From: Rhododendron vialii
Taxonomy: Eukaryota; Streptophyta; Magnoliopsida; Ericales; Ericaceae
Direction: 5' to 3'
DNA: 64,000 nucleotides
NCBI RefSeq assembly: GCF_030253575.1
Contig: NC_080564.1
Span: 4,012,501-4,076,500 of the forward strand
Shown here: positions 39,476-50,581 of the stretch, in pieces
Numbering within the stretch: position 1 is the stretch's first letter
Layout: the number at the start of each line of letters is the position of its first letter
Notes under the pieces: generated by a model
Told to the model about the DNA's origin: nothing
What the model saw: only the letters and a program-made list of their open reading frames with translations
Database searches by the model: none
Made by a program: the position numbers and the translations under genes

Positions 39476-42400
39476 CTAGTCTTTAGTAGCAGCTGCTCCA
39501 GCAACAGAGGCAGCCACTAGATGCTCACCTCCAAGACTGCTGCTTCCAGGTTGCAGTACTTGATAGGCACCAGAGTACAAATGATTTGGGTCACCCCCAA
39601 TAACACTGCTACCAGGTGGAAGTCCTTGATAATACCCGGAGTACAACTGATTTGGGTCCTGGGATGGTACACCTGTCCAGTAAGCCGGTGCCGACGAGTA
39701 GTATGTAACCTGGTCATGAGCTTGAACTGGACCATTAGTGGTCGCAAGATGTACATTATGGGCGCAATAGTCGTTTGAGGTGCCTACATTTGCAACAAAC
39801 TGATCGGCACTTCCCTGCACGGCAGCATAAGGTGGAGCTGAACCTGCAGCTACATTCTCAGCACCCACACCAGTATTCGTCGACTGTTGCCATTGCCATT
39901 GGTAAGGAACGGAGTATACTAGGTTTGGGTCCACAGAAGCCTCAGTTGTCCAATAGCCAGAAGTTGAGGATGAGGATGGTTGTAAATGCACATTAGTTCC
40001 ATATATAGGTGCTTGGAACTGTCCAGAAGTTGAGGATGAGGATGGTTGCAAATGCACATTAGTTCCATATATCGGTGCATGGAACTGTGCTGGTTCTCGT
40101 ACAATAGGATTTGCAGATGGTTCTTGTACAACAGGATTTGCAGATGGTTCTCGTACAATAGGATTAGCAGATGGTTCTCGTACAATAGGATTAACAGATG
40201 GTTCTCGTACAATAGGATAAGCAGGCGGTTCTTGTACAATAGGATTAGCAGATGGTTCTCGTACAATAGGATAAGCAGATGCAACTGCCGGATTGTGCCG
40301 GTGGTTATCATTTGCAGTACTACCAAGCTGCTGAAGGAGCTCCGCGTCTATATTTTCAGGCACATAAGGTGGAGTTGGAGCGGCTCCTGCAGAAGTGGCG
40401 GACAATCTCAGACCACTGCTTACTGCTGGTATACCTTGATAAGCACTAGGATATGCCTGTTTTAGGCCCTCGGAAGCCACTGCAGCCCAATAAGCAGCTG
40501 TCCGGTTTGAAGGCGGCGGCTGCCCAGGCAAGGGTTTTGAAAACTGTGACGGCCCAGTGACATATGGGTGCACCGGAACATTGGTTGTTGAAAGTGCTTC
40601 AACATCCCTTGGCAGAGCAACATATCTGTGGAAGTCAAATAACATGGAAAATTAACATGCACACCTCGGGCATAGAAGCAGCCAAATATGGAGCAGACTT
40701 TTCCACTGTTAGACAGATTCTTATGCGGATGTGGGGTGCAGTAAGTGTCATACTCATCTGATTTCCATCTCAAGGACACCGGGCCACACCTAAACATTCA
40801 TATTTGTTTGCCGGTTCTCTCCTTAGATAAATGGTACTTACGAGGTGTCTTAGGGCATATGTGTTTATTTCATAGTAAAAAAAAAAAAAGGGAGTATGCT
40901 TGCGGGGTGAGGTTTCAACTACAAGTGTCGATGGTACTTTATACATCAAGAATAGTCCATGTAACTCCGGATTTTTGAGCTGTGTGGCAACAAGATTACG
41001 TGCTCCGGTAAACATAAAGATATCAAACTGTGAAGAAAACTAGTTGCAAAAGGACATACCATCAAGCAACCCCACTCGAATGTCCCAAGAAGAAAGTGGG
41101 CGTTCTTCCAATTCGAATCTGCTTACTGTCACTAGATTATTCAAACTTCTGCTATTAAACGTGTATGACCTTAGTTGCAAAAAATGAAGCATAATGACTG
41201 TTCCTATGAGCATAGTGCATACTGCATGCACGTGGAGGGAGATGGAGGCAAGAATTCAACAGCAAAACTTGGACAAAAGAAGCATGATTAGTCAAAACAT
41301 AAAATGGCCTACGCCACCAGTGGTCTCCCTATACTATGCTCAACCATAAAAATTTAAGATGCGACATTTTCTCATTTTACCAACACAAACCTGCCATGGA
41401 TTCAATATTACGATGAATTTGGCAACTCGAGGGTTAATCTGGAAACTAGCCAAGCTTAAGGTAAGTATCACGGTTTGAAGGAAGTAAAATTATGAGGTCG
41501 GAAAAAGGTCATAAAGCTTTATCCAATATTCAACATGTGCGCAAAGTACTAAACATATTTCCAAAATATTGAAAGAAGCATCTTACTAAAACCAACATCA
41601 CCTGCTGTCGTGGCTAATTAAATACAGAAACTTCCCAAACAGGCCTAAGACAATACCTGCTATATGGGTCCTGTGGAGGTAAGGCTGGATATTTAGGATG
41701 ATATGATTGATGAGCTTCGGCTGGATAAAACAGTCCAGACGGGGGTGGCGGAAGATGCATGGAGTGCGTTTTTGTGGCCAATGCGTGGGGTACCTGCAAA
41801 AAAGGTGTCACTGTTTATTGAACATGTTGATAATGACAATTCGGTCCTGTTGAATAGGGTGCAGTCCTGCTAAGACGGATCATATGAAGCAGAAAAATAA
41901 GCGCCTGGCCTGGCCTGTACCTCAAAGCCTGGATGTCCATCTTTTGCCGGTAGTGGCATGTTTATTGGACGAAATAATGAAATCAGATCGGTTACCTGCA
42001 GTGAAGTAGATTTTGGTTCCATTGTAATCAGATAAGGGTGTGTTTGGACTAAATTAATTTTTGTTACAGACAACCGGGATTATTTAACTTTTTGTTACCT
42101 TTTTTTAGTTTTTTGTCATACTTTTTACATCACATTATTTGTCTCGACGAAGGAAATTAGAAAAGTATACAAAATAGACCAAAGTTGGAAAAAGTTCATA
42201 TAAGACGACCATAAGACTGCCTTTTTCAAATTTTTGTCATCTTTAGTGAACCTTTTTTCAATTTTGGTCAACATTTTTGTACTTTCTCGATTCTACCCAT
42301 CAGACGAACAATCAATTCAAATAATAGAAAAGATCAAAAGAAAACAACCAAAAAGACCGGAAAATTTAGGCCAAAGGCTACCTAACATGTTTTAACTTTT

Positions 42401-43906
42401 AACAGAAGAAAACTGTATTTAACAACTTTACCTGTTTCCCACTCAACTCTTGTTTAAATTTGTGACTTCCCTGGTAGTTATCTTTGATAACGTGCTTGAA
42501 AACACTCTCAGGCAGAGGTAAGCAATCCTTGAAAATCTCAAACCTCACCTATATGTAATAACAACTTAACAAGTCAAATAAGCATGGCGTGAACAGATAA
42601 AGAGAAGAACACGTATAATAGTCATAGACATTCTCAATAATTTGAACTTGAATGAGAAAAGGAGAAGAGTAAAAACAACAATGAACATAGACAAAAATCA
42701 ACTCTATCTGTATATAGAGTCTGTAACCTAGGTTTTCAAGAAGTTTCAAAGTTGATGCATTGTTGCTGTCAAGTTATAGATATATCGGTAATAACATGGT
42801 GACAATTGCATCCGTAGAAAAGTTGAATACTTCAATCCCACAAGGAGCCTGAACCCAGTTCAGTAATGTTGAACTCGTATCATCTAACCATTTGAACCCC
42901 TTTAACTCCTGAAATATACTACCCCCTACTGGATCATTTAATATCTCACATAAATCAGTAAATGAACTTCTCAATTGACTGACGTCTATGCAGATGATAA
43001 ATTTTCATATCTACCGGATTATGGATATTACACTTTGAGACAATCTTGTCTACCCTTCTAATGGAGTCAGTCATCACCTTTGAGAAGAACAAATTGCAAC
43101 TTTTCATTCTTAGTGGGTTCTGTGTTCTGGACAACTCCTAAAAGGCTAAAACTATGACAAGTAACAACTAACAAGTTTCCCGAAAATAAAAGAAATGAAA
43201 TGACACTTAAGAACTCAATGAACATTTTCTCAATTTCTTTATTAGTCTTATGTTTCTGCAATTGGAAACCGCAATTCCTATGGTAAAGTGTCAACTTAAA
43301 GTAGTCTCTGTGAGGACCTGGGACTAGCGTTCTGTATTAGAACAGTTTTGGAAATGCAGCATAAAACGGTATTAAAAGATGGAAACTGCAAAGGAAACTT
43401 GCCTGTGCAGAAAACTTCCCTCCAAAAGCAGTTGGCTCAATAGCCAATTTTCCATTTGAGGCTGCTATATAGATCCCATGTAGAAGTTTTAAATCAAAAT
43501 CATACAAAAATAACTTCATCGGCGACTTGATTTTCTCCAAAACATCCATTCTAGCTGGAGGAAGACCAAAAACTCTATACCTATAACAATCTGCTTTTGT
43601 TTTTCCATTGCACATGAATATATACCCAGCAAGTTGATCCATGGAAAACATCTCTTCTCCATGGACAGCAGCCCAACTGCTATTCACACCAAGAGCAATA
43701 CCCGATGGGAAGGCATGGACATTAGGATATGCAGGTGGTACAAAAGCATAATTCGGAGCAACAGTAGGACCTGAACGTGCATCGAGATAAATCCTTGAAG
43801 CCTGTTGCATACTCTCCTTTCTAAACCTCTTCCCTATTCCGTGGCTGCTACCCGATTGAGGGTTAGAAGAATGTCCACGCCTGTTCTTGTCTTTTCCTTT
43901 CCCCAT
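39476..43906 (-). CDS. DCD (development and cell death) domain protein
   Basis: Five exons (43906-43403, 42548-42432, 41995-41921, 41793-41657, 40625-39476) join in frame into 660 residues, stop TAG. A basic N-terminus (MGKGKDKNRRGHSSNP) precedes a DCD domain at about 93-205: AGYIFMCNGKTKADCYRYRV, FGLPPARMDVLEKIKSPMKL, FLYDFDLKLLHGIY, FGGKFSAQVRFEIFKDCLPL and PESVFKHVI. DCD proteins are plant proteins linked to stress, ABA and cell-death responses; the biochemical role of the domain is not known. The rest is P/S/Y-rich and disordered, with seven 9-residue repeats (PIVREPSAN type, about 395-457) and two 22-residue repeats (APIYGTNVHLQPSSSSTSG). Intron 1 has a GC donor at 43402-43401 (ACAG|GCAAGT). 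The exon 3 donor at 41921 is the best fit but could lie a few codons away. Confidence 0.87.
39955..40275 (-). repeat. Coding minisatellites in the DCD gene
   Basis: Seven 27-bp units at about 40086-40275 encode PIV(R/Q)EP(S/P)(A/V)(N/Y). Two 66-bp units at about 39955-40086 encode the second repeat. All units keep the reading frame, so copy number can change without breaking the protein. Confidence 0.85.
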
Positions 43907-44194
43907 TCTATGCCTATGAAAACAATAAATGAATTGTATAAGCCTGTCACGAAAGGGACCAACAAAATGAAAGGATATTGAGAAACAAAATGCAAAGCAG
44001 AAGAGATGGGACTTGAGACAGACTAAAAGATCAATAGAAACTTCAGGATTCTGTTCCTGGAAATGAAAAACAAGCTGCAGCAGAAACTTTCCATTTAGAA
44101 GCAGTTACCTTAACCAAAAACTTAAAATATTAAACACACGGGCATACATGTGCTGGAGTGCACACACCGTTGTGCTAAAAAAGGATGCTAGTGG

Positions 44195-44197
44195 GGT

Positions 44198-44228
<31 letters not shown>

Positions 44229-44230
44229 GG
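44195..44230 (+). repeat. (GT)n followed by 19 consecutive G
   Basis: A GT run leads into an unbroken G run at 44212-44230 on the plus strand (C-rich in the DCD transcript). Such a tract can form a G-quadruplex and is also prone to sequencing error. Confidence 0.85.
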
Positions 44231-44433
44231 TTGTGTTACGGGAACAAGATACAGTTATACATACACCATTGAGAGAAAGTTGGTGTCACTCTGATCGCAA
44301 CAGCCATCAAATCATCATTGGTTTTACAATATCAACCAGTAAGTTTTGAGAGTGAGAAGGACAAGATCGCAACATTGAAGTGAATCACTTCATTTACTTC
44401 CCTGTTGTATAAGGCAATCCAGATCGGGAAAAA

Positions 44434-45205
44434 AAAAACACTAATACACGTGAGGGGCACGATAATTGCCACGAGATGTACCACTCTGATGCCATTTGGA
44501 AATAGAATCCGGTAACTTAACCATACGGGGAAATAAACCATTGGCAATAACTCTTAACAAACAAGTTTATCTACTTCTACAAGTGTTAAGAATCTACAAT
44601 CTAAAGCCTCATCTCAAGCTATAATCTAAAATCTGTTCTCGTAGCTATAGCAAACATCCCCGATGCTGCTTTAAATGATCACGAACGAATAAAACCAAAA
44701 CAGCCCATCATTTGACCATCGTAGAATTTCTGGCAGAGGAATGTTGTTATAGATGGAGGACTCAAAATGCGTAAAAGAATCAAAACAAAAACGATACAGA
44801 ACCAAATCGCTGGAAAACAAAACCCTGACCATCAAAAAAATAAAAACACTAATACATGTAAGGGGCACGATAATTGGCGCAAGATGTACCACTTCGATGC
44901 CATTTGGAAATAGAATCCGGTAACTTAACCATACAGGGAAATAAACCATTGGCAATAACTCTTAACAAACAAGTTTATCTACTTCTGCAAGTGTTCAGAA
45001 TCTACAATCTAAAGCTATGATCTAAAATCTATTCTCGTAGCTATAGCAAACACCCCCGATGCTGCTTTAAATGATCACGAACGAATAAAACCGAAACGGC
45101 GCATCATTGCACCATCGAGGGATGTTGTTATTGATGGAGAACTCGAAATGCGTAAAAGAATCAAAACAAAAACGATACAGAACTAAATCACTGGAAACAA
45201 AACCC
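44434..45205. repeat. Tandem direct duplication, period about 408 bp
   Basis: The word 'catttggaaatagaatccgg' starts at 44493 and again at 44901. Long stretches are identical on either side ('aaccattggcaataactctt', 'gatcacgaacgaataaaacc', 'aacaaaaacgatacagaac'). The second copy has small deletions. Confidence 0.85.
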
Positions 45206-46217
45206 TAATCATCAACAAAAAAAAAAAAAACAAGGGCGAGAAAAAACCTAAGGGATGGAACTTGAATATCAGAATCCGGCGTGAGTCTGGAAGACGAAAA
45301 TTCAAATCCAACCAACAAATGGAGCAACAAACGAATCCGAATCGGAGCAGAGGGAGGAATTTAACCCATGAGGTATAGGGTATCAGTGACAGTGCCGCAC
45401 GAACGTCGCCTTGTTTCTTTAGCGCGTAATCACTTTGTACTGGAACAGTATAAAAAGTCCTGACGATTTTTATTTTAAATGATTTTCTTACTCCCTTTCA
45501 TTTCATTGATTAGCCCACCCTTTTTGTTTTGATTCTGGCGAAGTTCAAATGATTTTCATAAATTCAATTATGCTATGCCAATTTGGGGAGACCGGCCGAT
45601 GCAGAGCCAACTTGGGTAAAATGCCATGAGTTATTGTCTGAAAATTATTAATGAAAACATAGCCTATCGTTCGAGCCATGGAGAATTAAAGCGACATGTG
45701 ACTTTTTTTGTAGTAATTATAAAGCCAGATAATAAGGATAGGCAGCAAGGCCGGTTCACGAGGAAGCTAAGGAAGCGACCGCTTCTGATCTCCAAATTTT
45801 GATTCAAAATTGAGGTCCTACTGTAATAAGTATAAGTATAATTTATATATTAACACAGTATTAGAATATTTTTAAATAAAAACATAATTGTATCTTATTT
45901 TTTTCAAAAACTCTTGCAATAATATCTTTTTACATTTATATTGTCGTAATTTGATCCATTTAGTTTTAATTTTTTAATTTTTGTACTTTTATAAATTTTT
46001 TAAATCATGAATATGTAAGGGACTTAATATAGGGAATTCGCTTCGAACCTCCAAAATATATGAGTCAGCTTTAGGATAGGGTGATATACACTTTGAGGAT
46101 ACTACATCCCTTGTGTATTCTTGTGGCAAACATTGAGTATCCTTATAAAGGTGGTACGTACAGCGTGTATTCAAACTCGTTTTTTTGTAGCCTATTATAA
46201 ATTGGGCGAGATTTCGA

Positions 46218-46555
46218 GGACACCTAAAAAATATCTAACAGAACATTCCAAAGTTCCCAATCGAAATTTGGTGATCCAAGCTGCTCAATATAATCATAAC
46301 GTGATTTTAGGGGTATTCATGAGAAATCAGGAAAAAAAAATGACCGGGAAGTGCTTCATCCGAACAATTTTTTATTGAACGATTCAATAAAAAACTGCTC
46401 AAATCAAGTCATTCCCGGTCTCTTTTTTTAGCCGATTTTGGGGGCTATCCGTAAAATTACGTTGAACACATTGAGCGGCTTGGATCATCAAAATTTGATC
46501 GGGAACTATGAGATTGATATTTGGGATAATTTTTTAGATGGTTTTTTAGGTGTCC
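46218..46555. mobile_element. Long foldback element (hairpin)
   Basis: The arms GGACACCTAAAAAATATCTA (from 46218) and the complementary 'gatggttttttaggtgtcc' (to 46555) pair along about 165 bp around a centre near 46386. Further matches include 'gttcccaatcgaaattt' with 'aaatttgatcgggaac' and 'gatccaagctgctcaat' with 'attgagcggcttggatc'. A transcript would fold into a long imperfect hairpin. Confidence 0.75.
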
Positions 46556-47143
46556 CCGGAACCGCCCTGATTATAAATAGGTCTTTTGGGAAGACTTCTA
46601 GGGTTTTATCCTTGGATCCTTTTGTGGCATCTCTTATATTGTGGCAGTTACGGATTACAGGTGGCTTTATGTATCTTTTCCCCACGTTGGTTAGTAAATT
46701 CTCTCTCTTCTCGCCTATGGATGTACCCATTTTAAGGAACCATGTATATCTTGTGTCTCTTGTGATTTATTGTTTAGTTTTTTCCTTCTCGTTCTTATAT
46801 TGTATTCATAGTGTTCGTTACAGCACTATATTCACCTATAATAAAAAATATAAAAAAACATGTACGTGTTTTCGCTTTTATAACTTACTCAAACCGACCA
46901 TCTAAAACATAATCGCTTACACATATTCGGCCTTTTATTATCTCACACTATATCCATCCGAAACTAATTAGGTCGGCAAACGACTTGTAAGCGCATGCCA
47001 AAAGCAGCAGAGGTAGCGGAGCATAGTGTTGGGCCGGACGGAGAAATTCGGGGATGCTGTATCCGGACATAGATAAGCTTTGGACATTCCTTGGGTCTCC
47101 AAAAACAGGAATCGTACATTATCGGCCTCTCATATCTCCTTTT

Positions 47144-47260
47144 AGAAAAACTAACTTTTAAAACTTGCTAATGAAACAATCTCTCGTCCAATTATAGAAA
47201 AACTAATTTTTAAAACTTGCTAATAGTTAAACAATCTCTCGTCCAATTATATTCACCTCT
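47144..47260. repeat. Direct duplication, period 52 bp
   Basis: 'agaaaaactaacttttaaaa' and 'caatctctcgtccaattat' occur twice in tandem with few differences. Confidence 0.75.
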
Positions 47261-47385
47261 TTATTTCCTTTTATTACTCTCTCTTTTTTAACCGCCAACA
47301 AACGAGCGGTAATAGAAAAAAAAGTATTGGGCATTGGAAAAAAGAGGACTGTAGGGGTTTGGGGATGCAATTATTCTTTTAACGA

Positions 47386-47934
47386 TAGGGATGGCCATCT
47401 CGGCTGGCCCGTTCGTATTCGACCTGTTATCTGCTCCGAACGGACTAGATATTTGAGGAATTTTTCGGGGATCGGGGCAGATGCGGATATTTTTAAAAAA
47501 CAAATTTCGGGGATCGGATCGAATTTGAGGGTAAGTCTGTCCCCGCCCCGATTCACCCCAAATTCGATTTCCGATTTGTCCCTGAATCCCCGTATATATA
47601 TAACTCTTTTTAGGGTTTTGTCTGTACTCACTCTGATCCTCTCCCAGTCTCCCTCCCTCCCATCCCCAGTCAAGTGTTGACGACTTGACTAGGTAATCTC
47701 TGGTTGAGTCTATGAATTGTTTGTAAGTAATACTAAACTGCCTAACTGCTAGTATAAAATCATGGAAAAAATTAGCATTACACTGGATAGAAATAAGCTG
47801 AGATTTTTAATTCGGATATCCGAATCTCCGATCGGATCTGCATTTTTCGTCTGGGACGGGGATGGGAGATGGGTGGAGGGTTCTGATTCGGATATGTCAA
47901 TATCCGCCTCCGATCTGCCCCGTTGCCATCACTA
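47386..47934. mobile_element. hAT-like non-autonomous element
   Basis: The ends TAGGGATGGCC and the complement GTTGCCATCACTA are flanked by TTTAACGA (47378-47385) and TTTAACGG (47935-47942), an 8-bp target duplication with one mismatch. The interior is rich in 'ggatcgg', 'ccccg' and 'ggatatccg' words in both orientations. It has no transposase. Confidence 0.7.
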
Positions 47935-48041
47935 TTTAACGGTGGGTTTTTCCTATAAGTTTGTCCATAGTTTAAAGACTTTTATATAAGTTATTTTTGC
48001 CAAAATGGACTTTTAATTGAAATACTATATGAGATGAATGA

Positions 48042-48179
48042 GGCCCCATTTCGATAACTAAAATAAGTGTTATTTTTGAATTAAATGTGATGTATGGTGA
48101 AAGAATGATTTGTCTTGTAAAACAAAATTATGTATTTAAAAATAATAAAAACTTTAACAGAGCGGGCCCTAACTTGTCT
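48042..48179. mobile_element. Possible small MITE
   Basis: GGCCCCATTTCGATAAC on the left is loosely matched in inverse by 'gttaacag...gcgggccc' type sequence on the right (138 bp). No target duplication was found. Confidence 0.35.
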
Positions 48180-49152
48180 CGAAATCTATATATTTTCTAT
48201 GGGCTTTAGCCCGTTTAGGAAATACTTGCATTTTTCCATTTTACGTTAAACTACCAAAATACCTAAGCATTCTTACCTTTTTACCAATTTGCCCTCCCAT
48301 TTATTTCCCCTTATCTGCTCCTCACCTGTTCGTTAACACCACCAGAGATACACAACACACAGATCTGCCCTCCCATTTATTTTCCTTCATTTCGTACTTT
48401 GTTTGTTTGTTGTAGGGGATGTTTGGGAGGCTCTTTTTTGCATTTTCTGTTTTCCCTTTTCCCATTTCGGCTGTTTGGCTGAAAAACAGAGAACTCATTC
48501 TATGAGAATGGATTTTGAGATTTGAAGAATAGAGAAGAGAAGTGAAAAAGAGGTCTGGAGGAGCTTTTCCCATTTTCGGTTTCCCATTCTCGTTCAAAAG
48601 GTACACAAAAAGACCACCATACCCTCTTAGTTTCACCATAATCCCCCAAAGCCCTTCCATGAATGTTATCCTCTCACCAGTAAAGAAACCCCACTCCAAC
48701 TCTCCGACAACAATTACTTCAAAATTGAACTCCACTACCCGATCTCCACAACGACGGCAAAATCAAACTCCACGACAATGACGGCAACATCGAACTCAAC
48801 GGCAAAATAGACGATGGGTTTGAGATTTGATTTCAATTTGTCGGTTTAGATGGGTTTGAGATTTGATTTTAGTTCATCAAAATATAGAAGACAGGTTTGA
48901 GATTTTACGGCAAAATAGAATATGGGTTCTCCCTAACCATTTGATTCTAGAAGTCAGATCTCAAAGAAATGCGAGGAACATACTAGGTGCTAGTGGACCA
49001 GACTCTATGTTGGCAAATAACCCTAACCATATGGTTCTTGAAGTTAGATTTCAAAGGGGAGAAGATGGGTTCTTCGATTTGTAGAGAGAGAGAGAGAGAT
49101 GGGTGATTTTTAATTAACAGTAGTTTTATGACATGGGTAGAGGCAACATAGT

Positions 49153-49588
49153 AAAAAATCAACTCATAATTCATTTTCATCCAATATCTCCCAAACACTA
49201 CTCCCGTTGTAAAATATATTCTGCACATATCATCCAAACACTCTACTAGATTTAAAATACATTCTGATCATAATCTAAAAAGTAAAAAAGCTGAAAATGA
49301 AAAGTCAAAAAGTAGGCTCCCAAACACTTCCGTAGTATTATTATTTTTGCATTGGTTCGTACTTTTCCAAATAATAAAGACCAAGGGCAATTTGATAAAA
49401 AATCAACCCATAATTCATTTTCATCATTCATCTACCAAATATTAATATTATTGTTTCAAAATATATTTTGCACATATCTTTCAAACACTCTTACCATATT
49501 TAAAAATGCATTATAACCATAATTTGAAAAGCTCAAAAACCAAAAAACTATAAATGAAAAGTCAAAAAATAAGCTCCCAAACACTTTT
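49153..49588. repeat. Two adjacent diverged copies of a 180-190 bp repeat
   Basis: The copies at about 49153-49330 and 49397-49588 both run from 'aaaaaatcaac(t/c)cataattc' to 'ctcccaaacactt', through 'ttgcacatatc' and 'gaaaagtcaaaaa'. Related phrases occur at about 1510-1850. Confidence 0.7.
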
Positions 49589-49940
49589 GAAAACCCAGCC
49601 TAAAATTTCGCTGGGATAGTAGTGGGCCTACGTTGGGTTTTCGGCCCACGGATCAATGGTAGGGCCCAACTCTATCAAAAAACAAGCGGGATTTCTCCCG
49701 CCCAAAGTTAAAAACCCTTTTCCACCTCGGGATATTAAATCCACCCCGGCAGATCACCACCGTACACTTGTAGGACTACTATTGACGGCCGGACTCCCAC
49801 TTTAAGGCAACTCCTCTGTCTCTACCAACGGCACTCCTCACCACCCACAAATTTGAATTTCATCGCAAGCAGCTTCGTCATAAAACCCTACGCCGTTTCC
49901 CCTTCCGGCGAGCGCTCTCTCTCTCTCTCTCCTGCAACAG

Positions 49941-50557
49941 GTGATTCTCATTAATGCTATGAATACATAGACCGAAAGGTTTGGAGTATTTAGCGATATC
50001 GATATTAGACTCTGTTTTTTTTTTTGACCGGCAATATTAGACTCTGTTATTAGAGCCTGTAAATTGTGTTCGATGTAAGTAGAAGGTTTACTAGTAGTAT
50101 TTCTATGAGTCTCCCTAGGTATTGAAAGGTCTCGTCGGAATGCGTGTGTGTATACAGATTCCAGTGAGTGGTGTTCTGGTTTTACTTTGAATCTGATATA
50201 TGCGTGCGTCTGTGAGCGTGCGTCTTGTGTATATCGATGCACATGTTTGTACTTATCAGTACTAGATGCATTCACTGGACAATAGATGTTTTGACGCTTT
50301 TGAAAGTGAATCGGTTCCCTTTCCAACTGTCCTTTTGACTACTTTGATGAAGACAGAATTAATATGTTAACTTTCGCAGTAGTAGATTAAGTGTTTGAAG
50401 ATGTGAAACAGGTACATTATGAATATTGAAATAAACTGTATTGAACTTCCACTGTAGTTATTGGCTTCTTTTTGTTTTGATTAATAGCATGCACAGAATC
50501 TCCAACTTCAAACCGTGAATATATCTTTCATTTCTCGGCTTTGATTTTCCTCTGCAG
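49941..50557 (+). other. Probable 5' UTR intron of SUVH4
   Basis: A CT-rich leader (49915-49932) ends in CTGCAACAG|GTGATT at 49940. A branch/pyrimidine tract and acceptor TCTGCAG at 50557 lead into a 24-bp leader before the ATG at 50582. Confidence 0.5.
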
Positions 50558-50581
50558 ATTATATACCCTGCAGTTTAAAGG

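Larger units (their letters stand above)
43914..45247 (-). other. Probable 5' UTR intron of the DCD gene
   Basis: A donor CCCTTAG|GTTTTTT at 45248/45247 and an acceptor TTTCATAG|GCATAGAATG at 43914/43913 frame a 1.33-kb intron seven bases before the ATG. It contains the 408-bp duplication and the poly-G run. Confidence 0.5.
45400..49830. other. Gene-free, repeat-rich interval
   Basis: No gene is recognised between the DCD leader and the SUVH4 leader. The interval holds the foldback at 46218-46555, a 52-bp direct duplication at 47144-47260, the hAT-like element at 47386-47934, a possible MITE at 48042-48179 and a duplicated repeat at 49153-49588. Open frames of up to 155 codons here overlap those repeats. 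Confidence 0.6.

Noticed and set aside
39919-40326. 135-codon open frame, minus strand, LLILLYENH repeats
   Set aside because: Frame-shifted reading of the coding minisatellite of the DCD gene.
42104-42325. Possible foldback in DCD intron 2
   Set aside because: Only weak, interrupted complementarity between the halves in AT-rich DNA; no clear ends or duplication.
46438-46905. 155-codon open frame, plus strand
   Set aside because: It begins inside the right arm of a foldback and matches no family; the rest is hydrophobic, AT-rich translation with no splice or homology support.
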